A stretch of 64,000 bases of DNA from Micropterus salmoides (Eukaryota > Chordata > Actinopteri > Centrarchiformes > Centrarchidae): assembly GCF_014851395.1 (NCBI RefSeq), contig NW_024044681.1, positions 4,718,933 to 4,782,932 of the forward strand, in the 5' to 3' direction. Made by a program: the position numbers and the translations under genes. Under the pieces are notes generated by a model, which saw only the letters and a program-made list of their open reading frames with translations, ran no database searches and was not told where the DNA came from. Of the stretch, positions 32,058 through 43,439 are shown piece by piece (the first letter of the stretch is position 1; every line of letters starts with the position of its first letter).

Positions 32058-32990
32058 AGGCGTCATCTAAACTCCCATCAGACCTTTAGTGTGAAAACTG
32101 AGGGACGGTGCTCCGTTCAGCCAGCTGTGTGTCTGCAGCGTTTACGATTATTAAACCGTGTTCATGTCACAGAAGAAAGATCAACATTAAGTCAAACGCT
32201 CCTGATTTCTGTCGTTCTTCTTCCCAGTGAGGATGGCGCCCGATAAATCCGTCAGTCAGGTGTCACACCTTGTGTGCAGGTAGATGCACTGAGACGTTAC
32301 ATCACACCTGATCTTTGGCTGTCTGGCCTTTGTTACCTGGTCATCTGGAAACCGTTAGGAGCCTTCAAAGGGTCCACCTGGAACTTTCAGAAACCCGGTG
32401 GCCGTTAGCTGAACTGCGGTCAGCAACAGGTGAGGAGAGTTAACCCTTAGCTTCCAGGTGAACCAATGAAAGTTAGGTGATGGTCTCTCTTCTCTTCAAT
32501 AACCACAGCACTTTTAATTTAGGCAATGAAACATCTGTGGAAGAGCGAACACGAAAACACTAGCAGGAAATACTAATGACAACATGAAGACAACACGGAC
32601 GCTTCCGTTGGTGAGACAAAACAAAGAAGCGTCACCTGTTCAGATTAGAAAAGAGGTCAGCTGATCTTTGTTTTTGCATCTTTACCTGCTGCCGTTAACA
32701 AGCAGCAGTCTGGAAATCATATTCCTACTTTCACCCACCTGGACAGTCCTGAATCCTTTTCATGTCTAAAGTTTGTCACCTCTGTCGTCACTGCAGAGGG
32801 TCACCTGCACCCCTGGCTTAAGCTCATTGGCTGACATGAAGCTTTCAGCTGCGTGGGATCTCTCTCTGCTGTTCTCAGTTCAGACCTGAGGAAAATAGAT
32901 CCTGATGGTCTCTGCATCGTGGAGACGGCCTGAAACCTGAACTACAGCCCTTCAGCTCAGAGTCCTCTGCAGACTCTGAGGAAATGTTTC
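32058..32990 (+). pseudogene. opn1sw1: SWS1 cone opsin relic (opn1sw1 pseudogene), copy A
   Basis: SWS1 is the ultraviolet/violet cone pigment; the gene lies between CALU and TNPO3 and opposite to CALU, as here. Exon 2 remnant, 32,296-32,370: a V-T-S-like start, then SLAV, then YLVIWKPLGAFK. This matches the opsin segment that follows TM3 (SLAxLAFERYLVICKPxGAFKF), with a Trp codon read as TGA, a 1-nt loss, a 4-nt loss removing the E-R of the ERY motif, and Cys changed to Trp. Exon 5 remnant: acceptor ttctcag, TTCAGA (F-R) at 32,879, then after an insert C-I-V-E-T-A at 32,913-32,930, matching the FRACIMETVCG start of SWS1 exon 5. Weaker echoes are exon 1 (HQTFSV near 32,070; FSQLCVC at 32,116) and exon 4 (32,688-32,712). 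No intact frame remains. Confidence 0.7.
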
Positions 32991-33038
32991 AGCTCATTCT
33001 GCATCACACGTTCAACAAACAAAAAGAGCATTTCAACT

Positions 33039-33044
33039 TTTATT
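33039..33044 (-). terminator. Candidate CALU poly(A) signal AATAAA (copy A)
   Basis: Minus-strand AATAAA about 310 bp past the CALU stop. A second AATAAA at 31,990-31,985 could serve a longer 3'UTR, which would run across the opsin relic. Confidence 0.45.
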
Positions 33045-33350
33045 GTGAAAGTCTGTGTGCAAATGAGGAAACACTGCTGTGAATTAGTTTGACATCAAAC
33101 GCAGAGTAACAACTTTTTACTCATCCCTTCATCACATTTCCAACATCTTTCTTTCTCTCATTAAATCTTTTGAAAAAACAAGACGTGCTCTGAGAATATA
33201 AAACAAATATAAAAACACTTCAAACCAGTTTTCAGCAACCAGTGAAAACTGAAAGGTGGCCGGAGCAGAGAGTCCTGAACGTGACAGACCAAACCGCCAG
33301 ATGTAGCCCACCTCTCCCGCTGCCTAACAAAATAAATTCAAGTAAAATCG

Positions 33351-36300
33351 CTAGAACTCGTCGTGTCGTAGTAACGCCTCCCCGAAGTCCGTCACCTGAC
33401 TTCCAACAAACACGTCGAACTTATCCAGGATTTCCTTTTTGGTGAGTTTCCCATCCTGAAAACACAAACAGCAGGTGTGACAGGTGAACAGGTGAACAGG
33501 TGAACAGGTGTGACAGGTGAACAGGTGTTACAGATGTGACAGGTGTGACAGGTGTTACAGGTGTTACAGGTGTGACAGGTGAACAGGTGTGACAGGTGTT
33601 ACAGATGTGACAGGTGTTACAGGTGTTACAGATGTGACAGGTGAACAGGTGTGACAGGTGAACAGGTGTGACAGGTGTTACAGATGTGACAGGTGAACAG
33701 GTGTGACAGGTGAACAGATGTGACAGGTGTTACAGATGTGACAGGTGAACAGGTGTGACAGGTGAACAGGTGTGACAGGTGAACAGGTGTTACAGATGTG
33801 ACAGGTGTGACAGGTGTGACAGGTGTTACAGGTGAACAGGTGTGACAGGTGTTACAGGTGTGACAGGTGAACAGGTGTGACAGGTGTTACAGATGTGACA
33901 GGTGTTACAGATGTGACAGGTGAACAGGTGTGACAGGTGAACAGGTGTGACAGGTGTTACAGATGTGACAGGTGAACAGGTGTGACAGGTGAACAGATGT
34001 GACAGGTGTTACAGATGTGACAGGTGAACAGGTGTGACAGGTGAACAGGTGTGACAGGTGTTACAGATGTGACAGGTGAACAGGTGTGACAGGTGTTACA
34101 GATGTGACAGGTGAACAGGTGTGTCAGGTGTTACAGATGTGACAGGTGTGACAGGTGAACAGGTGTGACAGGTGTTACAGATGTGACAGATGTGACAGGT
34201 GAACAGGTGTGACAGGTGAACAGATGTGACAGGTGAACAGATGTGACAGGTGAACAGGTGTGTCAGGTGAACAGGTGTGTCAGGTGTTACAGATGTGACA
34301 GGTGAACAGGTGTGTCAGGTGTTACAGATGTGACAGGTGAACAGGTGTGACAGGTGTTACAGATGTGATAGGTGAACAGATGTGACAGGTGAACAGGTGT
34401 TTCAGGTGTTACAGATGTGACAGGTGAACAGATGTGACAGGTGAACAGGTGTTTCAGGTGTTACAGATGTGACAGGTGAACAGATGTGACAGGTGAACAG
34501 GTGTTTCAGGTGTTACAGATGTGACAGGTGAACAGATGTGACAGGTGAACAGGTGTTTCAGGTGTTACAGATGTGACAGGTGAACAGATGTGACAGGTGA
34601 ACAGGTGTTTCAGGTGTTACAGATGTGACAGGTGAACAGATGTGACAGGTGAACAGGTGTTTCAGGTGTTACAGATGTGACAGGTGAACAGGTGCACACT
34701 GAAACCATCAGCTCACCTGGTTGGCGTCGGACTCGTGCAGAAGGTGTTTGGCCTCGGCCTCAGCGTGGTCGTAATCAGAAGGAAGAATCCAGTCCAGAGT
34801 TTCCTCTTTGTCCATTTTCCCGTCTTTGTTTTTGTCTCTGAACTCAGAAAACTGCTGACGTTCTGACGCCACCCACTCAGGGTCCTCCTCCTCGTCCTCC
34901 GCAGTGTACATGTCACCTACAGACGAGACGACCTCTGTTGTTACCTGTGCTCCTATTGGCTGACTGAGTACAGGTGAAGGGGAATCAGTAACCTGTGAAA
35001 GAATCTGTGCAGGACTTCTTACCGATGTATTCTTTCAGGTCGATGAAACCGTCTCCGTTCTTATCGATGTCTTCCATCGTTTCCTGCGAGAGTGAGCGCT
35101 CACATCAGTGTCATCACACGGCGTCAGTGACATCACATAACTTCAGTGATGTCACTGACATCGTGTCAGTGACATCAGTGACATCGTGTCAGTGACATAG
35201 TGTCAGTGACATCGTGTCAGTGACATCATGTCAGTGACATCAGTGACATCGTGTCAGTGACATCAGTGACGTCAGTGACATCAGTGTCAGTGACATCAGT
35301 GACATCGTGTCAGTGACATCGTGTCAGTGACATCGTGTCAGTGACATCAGTCACATCGTGTCAGTGACATCAGTGACATCGTGTCAGTGACATCAGTGTC
35401 AGTGACATCGTGTCAGTGACATCAGTGACATCGTGTCAGTGACATCAGTGACATCGTGTCAGTGACATCAGTGACATCAGTGACATCGTGTCAGTGACAT
35501 CAGTGACATCAGTGACATCGTGTCAGTGACATCAGTGACATCGTGTCAGTGACATCAGTGACATCGTGTCAGTGACATCAGTGACATCAGTGACATCAGT
35601 GACATCGTGTCAGTGACATCGTGTCAGTGACATCGTGTCAGTGACATCAGTGACATCAGTGACATCGTGTCAGTGACATCAGTGACATCGTGTCAGTGAC
35701 ATCAGTGACATCGCGTCAGTGACATCGTGTCAGTGACATCGCGACATCGTGTCAGTGACATCGCGACATCATGTCAGTGACATCAGTGACATTGCGTCAG
35801 TGACATTGCGTCAGTGACATCGTGTCAGTGACATCGCGACATCATGTCAGTGACATTGCGTCAGTGACATTGCGTCAGTGACATTGCGTCAGTGACATCG
35901 TGTCAGTGACATCGTGTCAGTGACATCAGTGACATCAGTGACAGTGCGTCAGTGCGTCAGTGACATCGTGTCAGTGACATCGTGTCAGTGACATCGTGTC
36001 AGTGACATCAGTGACATCAGTGACAGTGCGTCAGTGACATCGTGTCAGTGACATCGCGTCAGTGACATTGTGTCAGTGACATCGTGTCAGTGACATCGTG
36101 TCAGTGACATCGTGTCAGTGACATTGTGTCAGTGACATCAGTGACATCGTGTCAGTGACATCGTGTCAGTGACATCAGTGACATCGCGTCAGTGACATCA
36201 GTGACATCAGTGACATCGCGTCAGTGACATCAGTGACATCGTGTCAGTGACATCGTGTCAGTGACATCAGTGACATCGTGTCAGTGACATCGTGTCAGTG

Positions 36301-37891
36301 ACATCGCGTCAGTGACATCAGTGACATTGCGTCAGTGACATCGTGTCAGTGACATCGTGTCAGTGACATCAGTGACATCGCGTCAGTGACATCGCGTCAG
36401 TGACATCGTGTCAGTGACATCGCGACATCATGTCAGTGACATCAGTGACATTGCGTCAGTGACATCGCGTTAGTGACATCGTGTCAGTGACATCAGCGAC
36501 ATCATGTCAGTGACATCGCGTCAGTGACATCAGTGACATCGCGACATCATGTCAGTGACATCAGTGACATCGTGTCAGTGACATTGCGTCAGTGACATCA
36601 GTGACATCGCGACATCATGTCAGTGACATCAGTGACATCGTGTCAGTGACATTGCGTCAGTGACATCAGTGACATCGCGACATCATGTCAGTGACATCAG
36701 TGACATCAGTGACATCAGTGACATCGTGTCAGTGACATTGCGTCAGTGACATCATGTCAGTGACATCGTGTCAGTGACATCGTGTCAGTGACATCAGTGA
36801 CATTGCGTCAGTGACATCAGTGACATCAGTGACATTGCGTCAGTGACATCATGTCAGTGACATCGTGTCAGTGACATCGTGTCAGTGACATCAGTGACAT
36901 CGTGTCAGTGACATCAGTGACATCGTGTCAGTGACATCAGTGACATCGTGTCAGTGACATCAGTGACATCGTGTCAGTGACATCAGTGACATCGTGTCAG
37001 TGACATCAGTGACATCGTGTCAGTGACATCAGTGACATCGTGTCAGTGACATCGTGTCAGTGACATCAGTGACATCAGTGACATTGCGTCAGTGACATCG
37101 TGTCAGTGACATCGTGTCAGTGACTTCGGTGACATCACTCTCACCTGCACCACAACGTCCTTCATGTGTTCGTGATCTTCAGGATGGAGGAACGCCGTGA
37201 ACTCCTGCTTGTCGGCGCTCATGTCTCCGTTTACGTCAGCGACTCTGAAGCGCCTCTCGTCCCTCGCCATCATGTGGGTGTAGTTATACTCTGCGTCCGC
37301 CTGAGGGTCGTCTGTCAGAGGAAACGGGTCAGGTTAGTGATCAGAGGCTCACTCGGAGTGTGACGGGGTGAAACAGGCCGGTGCGCTCTTTACCCAGGTA
37401 ACTGCCGTACGTCACGTTCTTGTACTCCTCCCAGCTGATCAGCCCGTCGCCGTTAACGTCGAAGTCTTTCCACTGGTGCTCCACGCTGTCGTAAATGTGC
37501 TTCTTCTGAGCGGATTTGATCCAAACCTTCAGCTCCTCCTCCGAGATGAAGCGTCTTTGTTCCCGTCGATTTTCTCCGCGATGATGCTGCAGGGAGACAC
37601 GGCGGCGTTTTGTTCAAACACAGAGAGATGACCGACAGCAGCGAGCCGACAGGCCGGCGGCGTCTGAACTCACCCGAGCCGCCGCTTGCTCTCCTCCGGG
37701 GGCAGCTGGTCGAAGGTTTTGGCCTCATCTCGACCCAAAAAGGCTTCGTGGTCGTAGTCGTAGTTCTTGCGGTCGTCGTGCTCGACGAGGCTGAGAGGTT
37801 CCTCATCGTGAACCCGACTCTTCTTCTCTGTGGGTTTGCTGCTGCCGGAGACGACGCAGAGGACGACGCACATCAGCAGAGGGCGGATCAT
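33351..37891 (-). CDS. calu: Calumenin (CREC family EF-hand protein), copy A, frameshifted in exon 3
   Basis: Calumenin is a calcium-binding chaperone of the ER and secretory pathway with multiple EF-hands. Coding exons in transcript order: 37674-37891, 37394-37586, 37145-37311, 35023-35083, 34717-34916, 33351-33455. A signal peptide follows the start ([18 protein letters not shown]), then KPTEKK. EF-hand loops such as [12 protein letters not shown] and [12 protein letters not shown] are visible, and the C-terminus is HDEF, the family's ER-retrieval signal. With one base restored the length is 314 residues (human 315). Here exon 3 is 193 nt against 194 in copy B: one C is missing near 37,552 inside the first EF-hand loop, which breaks the frame. 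Teleosts have two calumenin genes; the neighbouring tnpo3 and opsin relic favour the calua-type locus. The loss is likely a sequencing error. Confidence 0.93.
33471..34695. repeat. 9-10 bp based minisatellite filling the last CALU intron (copy A)
   Basis: Mixed short units are 'tgacaggtg', 'gaacaggtg', 'ttacaggtg' and 'ttacagatg', with a regular higher-order unit ('gaacaggtgtttcaggtgtt' plus more) amplified near 34,380-34,680. The array starts about 15 bp from the exon 7 acceptor and ends about 20 bp from the exon 6 donor, so nearly the whole 1.26-kb intron is repeat. Copy B has only about 0.42 kb here. Confidence 0.95.
35095..37130. repeat. 9/14-bp minisatellite filling CALU intron between coding exons 3 and 4 (copy A)
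   Basis: Coding-exon junction 37,145 (donor side) to 35,083 (acceptor side). Units alternate between 9 bp (catcagtga) and 14 bp (catcgtgtcagtga) in irregular order. At the CpG sites every combination cgcg/cgtg/tgcg/tgtg is seen, and 'catcatgtca' also occurs. The repeated gtcagtgac is an odd-length palindrome. The array begins about 15 bp inside the donor of the exon at 37,145. Confidence 0.95.
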
Positions 37892-38859
37892 CCTGCGGGA
37901 CAGAGACTCAGAGGGGTCAGGGCTGACAGGGCCACGGGGACATGTCGGACCTGCACGGGTCAGAACCGCAGCGGGTTAACCCTTCATGCAGGTGTGATTA
38001 AATGATCTTTAATGTTTTAATCTGAAACGTGTCCAAAAACCAGCTGTATAAATCCACAGAGCAGACGGCAGGCTGTTCTCAGCCACAGGACATTTCATCT
38101 CTCTCGTTCTGACAATGAGCTGTGAGGAGAAACTGAGACGCAGGCTGACTGATCTGAACTAAAGGAACTGTGGGAACGCTCTGGGTCACGTGGTACTTTA
38201 ACTGAAGTATCTGTCCACTGTACGCCATGCAGAGCGTGTATAAAGGATATAAATACTATACCAGTATATGAAGTAACATTAAATTACTGCTCTAGAAACG
38301 CTGCAGCAGTGCTGGAAATGAAGTATTTTTACTCACAGGTACTTCATGCTGTTTTACCGAGTGTGTACTTGTACTGCATGTCAGAGGGAATGATAGTACT
38401 TCCAGCTGAAGAGGAAATAAACGATCACTTCACAGATTAAAGCCCAACAGTACATCACGTAAGATTAAAGTACTGCTTACTTTGATCTCTGATACTTCTT
38501 CATTACAGGACCGAGTATATTTTACAGCAGAGATACTTCTACTGAAGTACTTCTTACTCAGGTTTCATCCTGTGAACACCTTTATTTCATCTGCAGCCAG
38601 TTTCTCCTGCCTGAATGGATCGAGACTCGCCGTGATGTTGAAACCCAGCAGGTCTCTTCCTAAGCAGTGAAAACCCACCAGAGTCTGTCCTGCGGTACAA
38701 ACACGCACACCGGGAAATGGAGAGAGACCGTTAACCTGCGGGGACTGAGGACAGCTCAGATCCTCCGGTCCTCAGACTGGAGCTGGTTCTGGTTCGTCAG
38801 CCAGTCCCGTAAAAACCAGCACAGCTCACAGACACACCCACAAACAGCTGAGCTCTCAC
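37892..38859 (-). other. CALU intron 1 (copy A) with AT-rich repeat-like segment
   Basis: The start codon sits one base after a CCCGCAG acceptor (37,893-37,899), so the first exon is non-coding, as in other CALU genes. Within the intron, 38,200-38,560 is rich in 'aagtac'/'gtactt' motifs, of a type often seen in fish transposon remnants; the family is not assigned. Confidence 0.55.
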
Positions 38860-38995
38860 CTGCGTGGCTGGAGCTCGTGCACCTGGACGCTGTTCCTGTC
38901 CTGCTGGGCTCGCGGCTCTCTTCTCTCCTCCGACCATCACACAAACACTTCCCGTCCTCCCGCAGCCAATCCGGGGCCGGCTGGAACACTTCTCC
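38860..38995 (-). other. calu: CALU non-coding exon 1 (copy A)
   Basis: A strong donor (CACGCAG|GTGAGAG) ends an exon at 38,860 on the minus strand, in the right place for the 5'UTR exon of CALU. The upstream limit is approximate, because the transcription start cannot be seen directly. CCAAT boxes lie just upstream. Confidence 0.5.
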
Positions 38996-39265
38996 CGCTG
39001 CGATTGGTCCACTTCATGACTTTACTTCAATGACGTCAGAGGGCTCGGTCATCGCACTGGCTTCTCATTGGCTGTTGGCCGCGGAAGGAGCGAGTCCTCG
39101 GTGAGGAAAGTCCCAGCTGCGTCCCTGGTCGCGGTCCCGCCCATAGGTCTGCCACGTCCTCAGACCGGGAGCGGTGATGAAGACGAGCAGCAGATCCAGG
39201 ATGAGGAAGGTCCTGTTGACGGCCCCCTGCAGCACGAACGTGAACGTGAACGTGATGACGTCATC
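38960..39265 (-). promoter_or_regulatory. CALU promoter region with three CCAAT boxes and two CRE palindromes (copy A)
   Basis: CCAAT or its inverse occurs at about 38,966 (gccaatcc), 39,003 (attgg) and 39,066 (attgg). Perfect TGACGTCA palindromes lie at 39,031-39,038 and 39,256-39,263. TGACGTCA is bound by CREB/ATF factors. No TATA box is evident. I looked for a full ER-stress element (CCAAT-N9-CCACG) and did not find one. Confidence 0.55.
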
Positions 39266-39269
39266 TTCC

Positions 39270-42145
39270 CATATTTCCCATCTGCTGTGTTTATTGATAA
39301 GCCAGTGGTCCAGGTTCAGGTCCAGGGTCAGTGTGCCTCTGTGCGGGCTGGATCCATCATTGGTGGAACACTTTGTGGTTATACCAATGGACCAATCAGC
39401 ACGCAGAGTCCTGTAGTCATCGAACAACAGATGTTGCAGTAAATAAGTTAATGAGTCACCTGCTGGCCTTGTTGATGAGCTCAGAGTCATTAATCCACCT
39501 CAACACGAGCACCGGCCCTGATCTCTGACTGACAGGCATGAGAACAGCATCAGGTCCGAATAAGGAACATCAGTTTAAATGAGTTTATTTTTATTATTTA
39601 CTATTATTTATTTTGATGAGAGAGAGAACGCTGAAGATCAAGCACCTAATTCAAGCTTACAACCAGAGAGTGGACCAAAGGTCTGCAGAGACTTCGAGGA
39701 CCAGATAAAACACTCTGACGTGTTTGACTCGTTATATATTTACAGTCATGAACAAACACGTTTGTCATCGTAAACATCACGTGCACATGGCAGCGTGTTC
39801 ATCTCAATCAGTTTATTTACAATATGTAAAAAAACTACAAATCAGAATCAGGATCAGGTCTGCAGGCGGGGTCCTGGTCCTCGTTGATGAGGTCAGCTGT
39901 TCATGTGTCATGAGGTTTTGGTCCTGAGGGAGAGTCTGAAACAGGTCCTGGAGCAGTTGAGGACAGACTCGGCGCTGTGTTAGCGCACCATCACTGTCTC
40001 TGTCAGGGGCTGAACTTCCTCGTGTACACAGGAAGTGGTGTCGCTGTGAAATCGGAAGTTGCTCTTCCTGCAGACTGCCTCAGACTCGAAACGCAGAACC
40101 TTTGAACTCAAAGCTTCCAAACAGACCCAGGAGGCTTCGTCCCCTGTTGTTCCACAGGAGATCGTCACCTACAACTGGGTTAAACCTTGTTTCATTCAGA
40201 GCACCTGTGGGATCACAGACTGCCATGTGACCTGATCACAGAGTACTGCAGTCCACAATCCCGTCTCAGGCTGATCCGTGTTGACACTCTGCAGTCCGAC
40301 AGAAATAAAACCCAACAACCAGAAACCTGATGTGAATATTTTATTATCCAAGAAGGCTGCAGTTAAAGTTGCATTATGAGCATCAGCTCACCACAGACAC
40401 ACGACTTAATGGTTTTACATGAACAGGATTAATAAACACATATTGATCAGGTGATCAGGTGAAGTAAGGCTGATAGGTGAAGTTTGGTAGAACTGATCAA
40501 CAGCTGATGAAGTTGGCACAGTAATCAAAATGTCAGAATAACTTTAATAACCTGCTGAACCTCGATTTAATACTGAATCTTTGATTAAACACCAACACAG
40601 CTGAAGCCCGGTCACCACACACAGTTACTCTGGTTACAGGAAGTCATTTGTGTTCTTGTGTGCAGAAGCACTTCTGTACTCAGGACGGGTTTGAAGTCTG
40701 TAAGATGCTGTACAGGCGGCTCAGCCCTGAGCTCCCAGGGTCCTATTTCAAAGATCGAAGCGGGGTGGACGGTTTAAATGCAGTGGTAAAAATCTGTTCA
40801 GCCACTGTGGACAGCGTCTAAAGTCTTCGCCACAATCTCAGGGTTTGGGTTAGAGGGAGAGGAACATCAGTAGGCTACAAACTAACTCCAACATCCTGAC
40901 CTGGGGAAACACAAACTGAACATTTCACCTGGAAAAAACTGGGGCCCCTTCAGTCTGCAACTAAAACCTGAAACTCTACCCGGCCTGGGAGATCGGAGCA
41001 CCGGGGGAGGGTCGGTGTTGGTTTACGCCACTAGTACGGGAGCTTTGGACCTCTGGGAGGAGGAGGTTTTAAGGCCCAGGGCGAGGAGAGGGGCGCTAGA
41101 CTTAGTACCAGACCGGAGCCGATTGAGCGCACTAGGGAACCAGGCTCAGCAGCCTCCCTGTGAACATGGACTGGGTCCGAACACAGTCTTTGAGACCGAC
41201 GGAGGCCAGACTGACGACAGGGAATACAGTAGGGGGTGATTTACAGCAGTTCAGACCAGGACAGACCGGGTTCAGGTGAGGCCAGGAGAGGAGCGAGTTG
41301 CTGCGAACATAAAATCCTTTGAAGGTCTCTTAATGTTTCATAATAAGAACATACAGAACATAGATGCTCCCCTAACTGGTAGTTAGCACTACGTCACGCG
41401 TGCTAGCTAATTTGGCAGGCTATTATGGCTGGCTAGCACTAGCATGTTTCCATCAAACTAGCATGTTAGGGATTAGCTCAACAGCAAACGCCACGTGCTC
41501 CATGTGTTGTTGGATCAAAAGAGATCTAAATGGTTCCAATGGAGGTGACTGACAGTAACCGAGCAGCGCCCCCTGCTGGCTGGTGGATATGCTAACCGTC
41601 AGAACAACTAGTTTAAACATAATTTAGTTTATTTAAACTTTTTAAATTCTGGTGTTTAATTTTAAAGAGACGTGCCGAGTTCACACACCAGCTGCATTTA
41701 CCCAGCAAGCCATCCTGACAGGACGGCAAGCCGGAGAGTCAAAAGAGGGGAAGCTATTGTAGCTTATTAGCTAACATCCAGTGTCAGAAACTGTTGCAGA
41801 CTCATCAGGTCTGATGTCCGACATCACAAAGGACTTCATTTAAATTTATTCAGTTAATTTATTGAACAATTAGTCAAACTCAGTTGGGAAGCTATTGTTC
41901 TGGGTCTGACCCGGCACATTTGATTGGAAGAAGAAGGAAGACGGAAGAAGTTTGGTTTGGGTTTCCACAAGTCCGCTTCAGATCAGGTCCAGAAACAGGT
42001 CTGGACTGTTGGGAAGGTTTTCCTGGTTTCATGGAATCACAGTAACGTGAAATGGTTTTGACATCAATCTTCGATAAAGTCAGTTTTGTAGTTATTATGA
42101 CATCAATGCAGACCAGTTCAGGTTTTTACAGAAAACCCCCCAGGT
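39270..42145 (-). other. Spacer between CALU and the MICAL3-like stop codon
   Basis: No exon with convincing splice sites was found. It probably includes the MICAL3-like 3'UTR: a minus-strand AATAAA lies at 40,345-40,340, about 1.8 kb past the stop. Small open frames such as 39,980-40,168 and 41,015-41,239 have no recognisable product. Motifs of the 'gctagc/gctaac' type common in fish DNA occur near 41,390-41,470. Confidence 0.5.
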
Positions 42146-43152
42146 TCAGGTCCAGCTGAGTCCCATTCCTCGGTTCATCATGACCTCCTCAAGGTCCTGG
42201 TCCTCCTGCCGTTCCTGCACTCTTTGTTCCTCCAGCAGAGACACCAGGGAGTCTCTCTGCTCCACCACCTCCAACATCTCCTCCAGGATCAGACGCTCTT
42301 CCAGCAGCTCCCAGTCCTCCTTCAGGTGGTCTGCACACAACCAGGACAGACCGGACACACAGGGTTAATATTCACCAGACTGTTTCGCTGGATAGTCTTT
42401 AATATCTGGAGAAGCATTCAAACCACGGACTCTACGTGCCTTACGTCTGCACCAACAGATGGCTATATTATGGATCAGGTGGTCTTCATCCACACCTCGG
42501 ACCTCCTCAAAACCTCCCAGTCTAAAATCCTAAAAGTATGAATGTTTTTGTCTATGAATGTAGAGAGGACAGGTTGTACAAGGAGGTAAAGAAGCCTCCA
42601 CCTCTGCAAACCTGTTTCACACAAATTTTTCTGTCCGTGCAGCAGATTCTGTCCAACCTACTAATGTTGAAAAAAATTTCTTTAGAATCTAAAAATCTAA
42701 TCTAGAGTTAGACATCACTTCTGTTCTGTTATGAGCTGATCTAAATCTCTAAATGATTACGTGAGTCGCCACCTAGCTGATCTGTTACTCTCTGATGTTT
42801 CTATGGATACAGCATCGTGTGTTAAATGGTGTTTATCTCCTGAGGACAGTTTTTAGGATTTATATCAGAAACAGTATGATGTTACCGTCCACGGCCATCC
42901 GCTCTCTGAGCTCCTGCTGCAGTCGACTCTGTCGGTCCTCCAGCTCCAACTCCCGAGCACTGAAACACAGCAGAGACCAGAAAACCAGATCCAGTCCTGA
43001 ATCATCCTGGTAAACCTGAACCTGATGCTTGATTTAAAGGTCAGATACTCACAAAATCATGAGTTCAGATTCATATCGAACCAGAGAGTTTTTCTGCTGG
43101 ACCAACTGGAACCACTGCTGCATCAGGGCCGGATTATCCAGTTTACCCAGTC
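42146..43152 (-). CDS. mical3: MICAL3-like protein, last three exons (C-terminal bMERB domain)
   Basis: MICAL proteins are flavin monooxygenases that oxidise actin; their C-terminal bMERB (DUF3585) coiled-coil domain binds Rab8/10-type GTPases. Exons in transcript order: 43053-43152, 42886-42959, 42146-42330, with GT-AG sites and matching phases. The text runs LVQQKNSLVRYESELMIF, ARELELEDRQSRLQQELRER, then MLEVVEQRDSLVSLLEEQR, ending MGLSWT-stop. This fits my recollection of vertebrate MICAL3 better than MICAL1, MICAL2, MICALL1/2 or EHBP1, whose helices differ at these places. The rest of the gene (catalytic, CH and LIM domains) would lie to the right but is cut by the assembly gap. Teleosts can have a and b copies, which cannot be told apart here. 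Confidence 0.75.
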
Positions 43153-43439
43153 CTACAGGGAGCGAGACCGACTGGTTATCCAGAATATACACAGTATTGT
43201 ATATTATAATTGTGCTGTATTGTACAGTATAAAAGTACACTGCAGTATACTATAGTATGTCAAGTGGAGGTCAGTATGTGTGGTACAGTACGGAGTAGTA
43301 TAATTTAATAGAGTGTAGTACTGTAGTACTACTACATGGTGCCACTGTGGTATAAATATAGTACTGAGAATACTGGATTGTGATTGGCTGCAAGGTGTGC
43401 ATCAACTTAGTAACAAGACAGAAGAACCAGACAGGTCAC

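Noticed and set aside
31989..32246. 85-codon plus-strand open frame as an intact small protein
   Set aside because: It overlaps the exon 1 part of the opsin relic in mixed frames. No start context or domain supports a functional product.
38756..39490. Short open frames on both strands around the CALU promoter
   Set aside because: They lie in the GC-rich promoter and 5'UTR and show no recognisable protein; the minus-strand ones cross the CALU non-coding exon.
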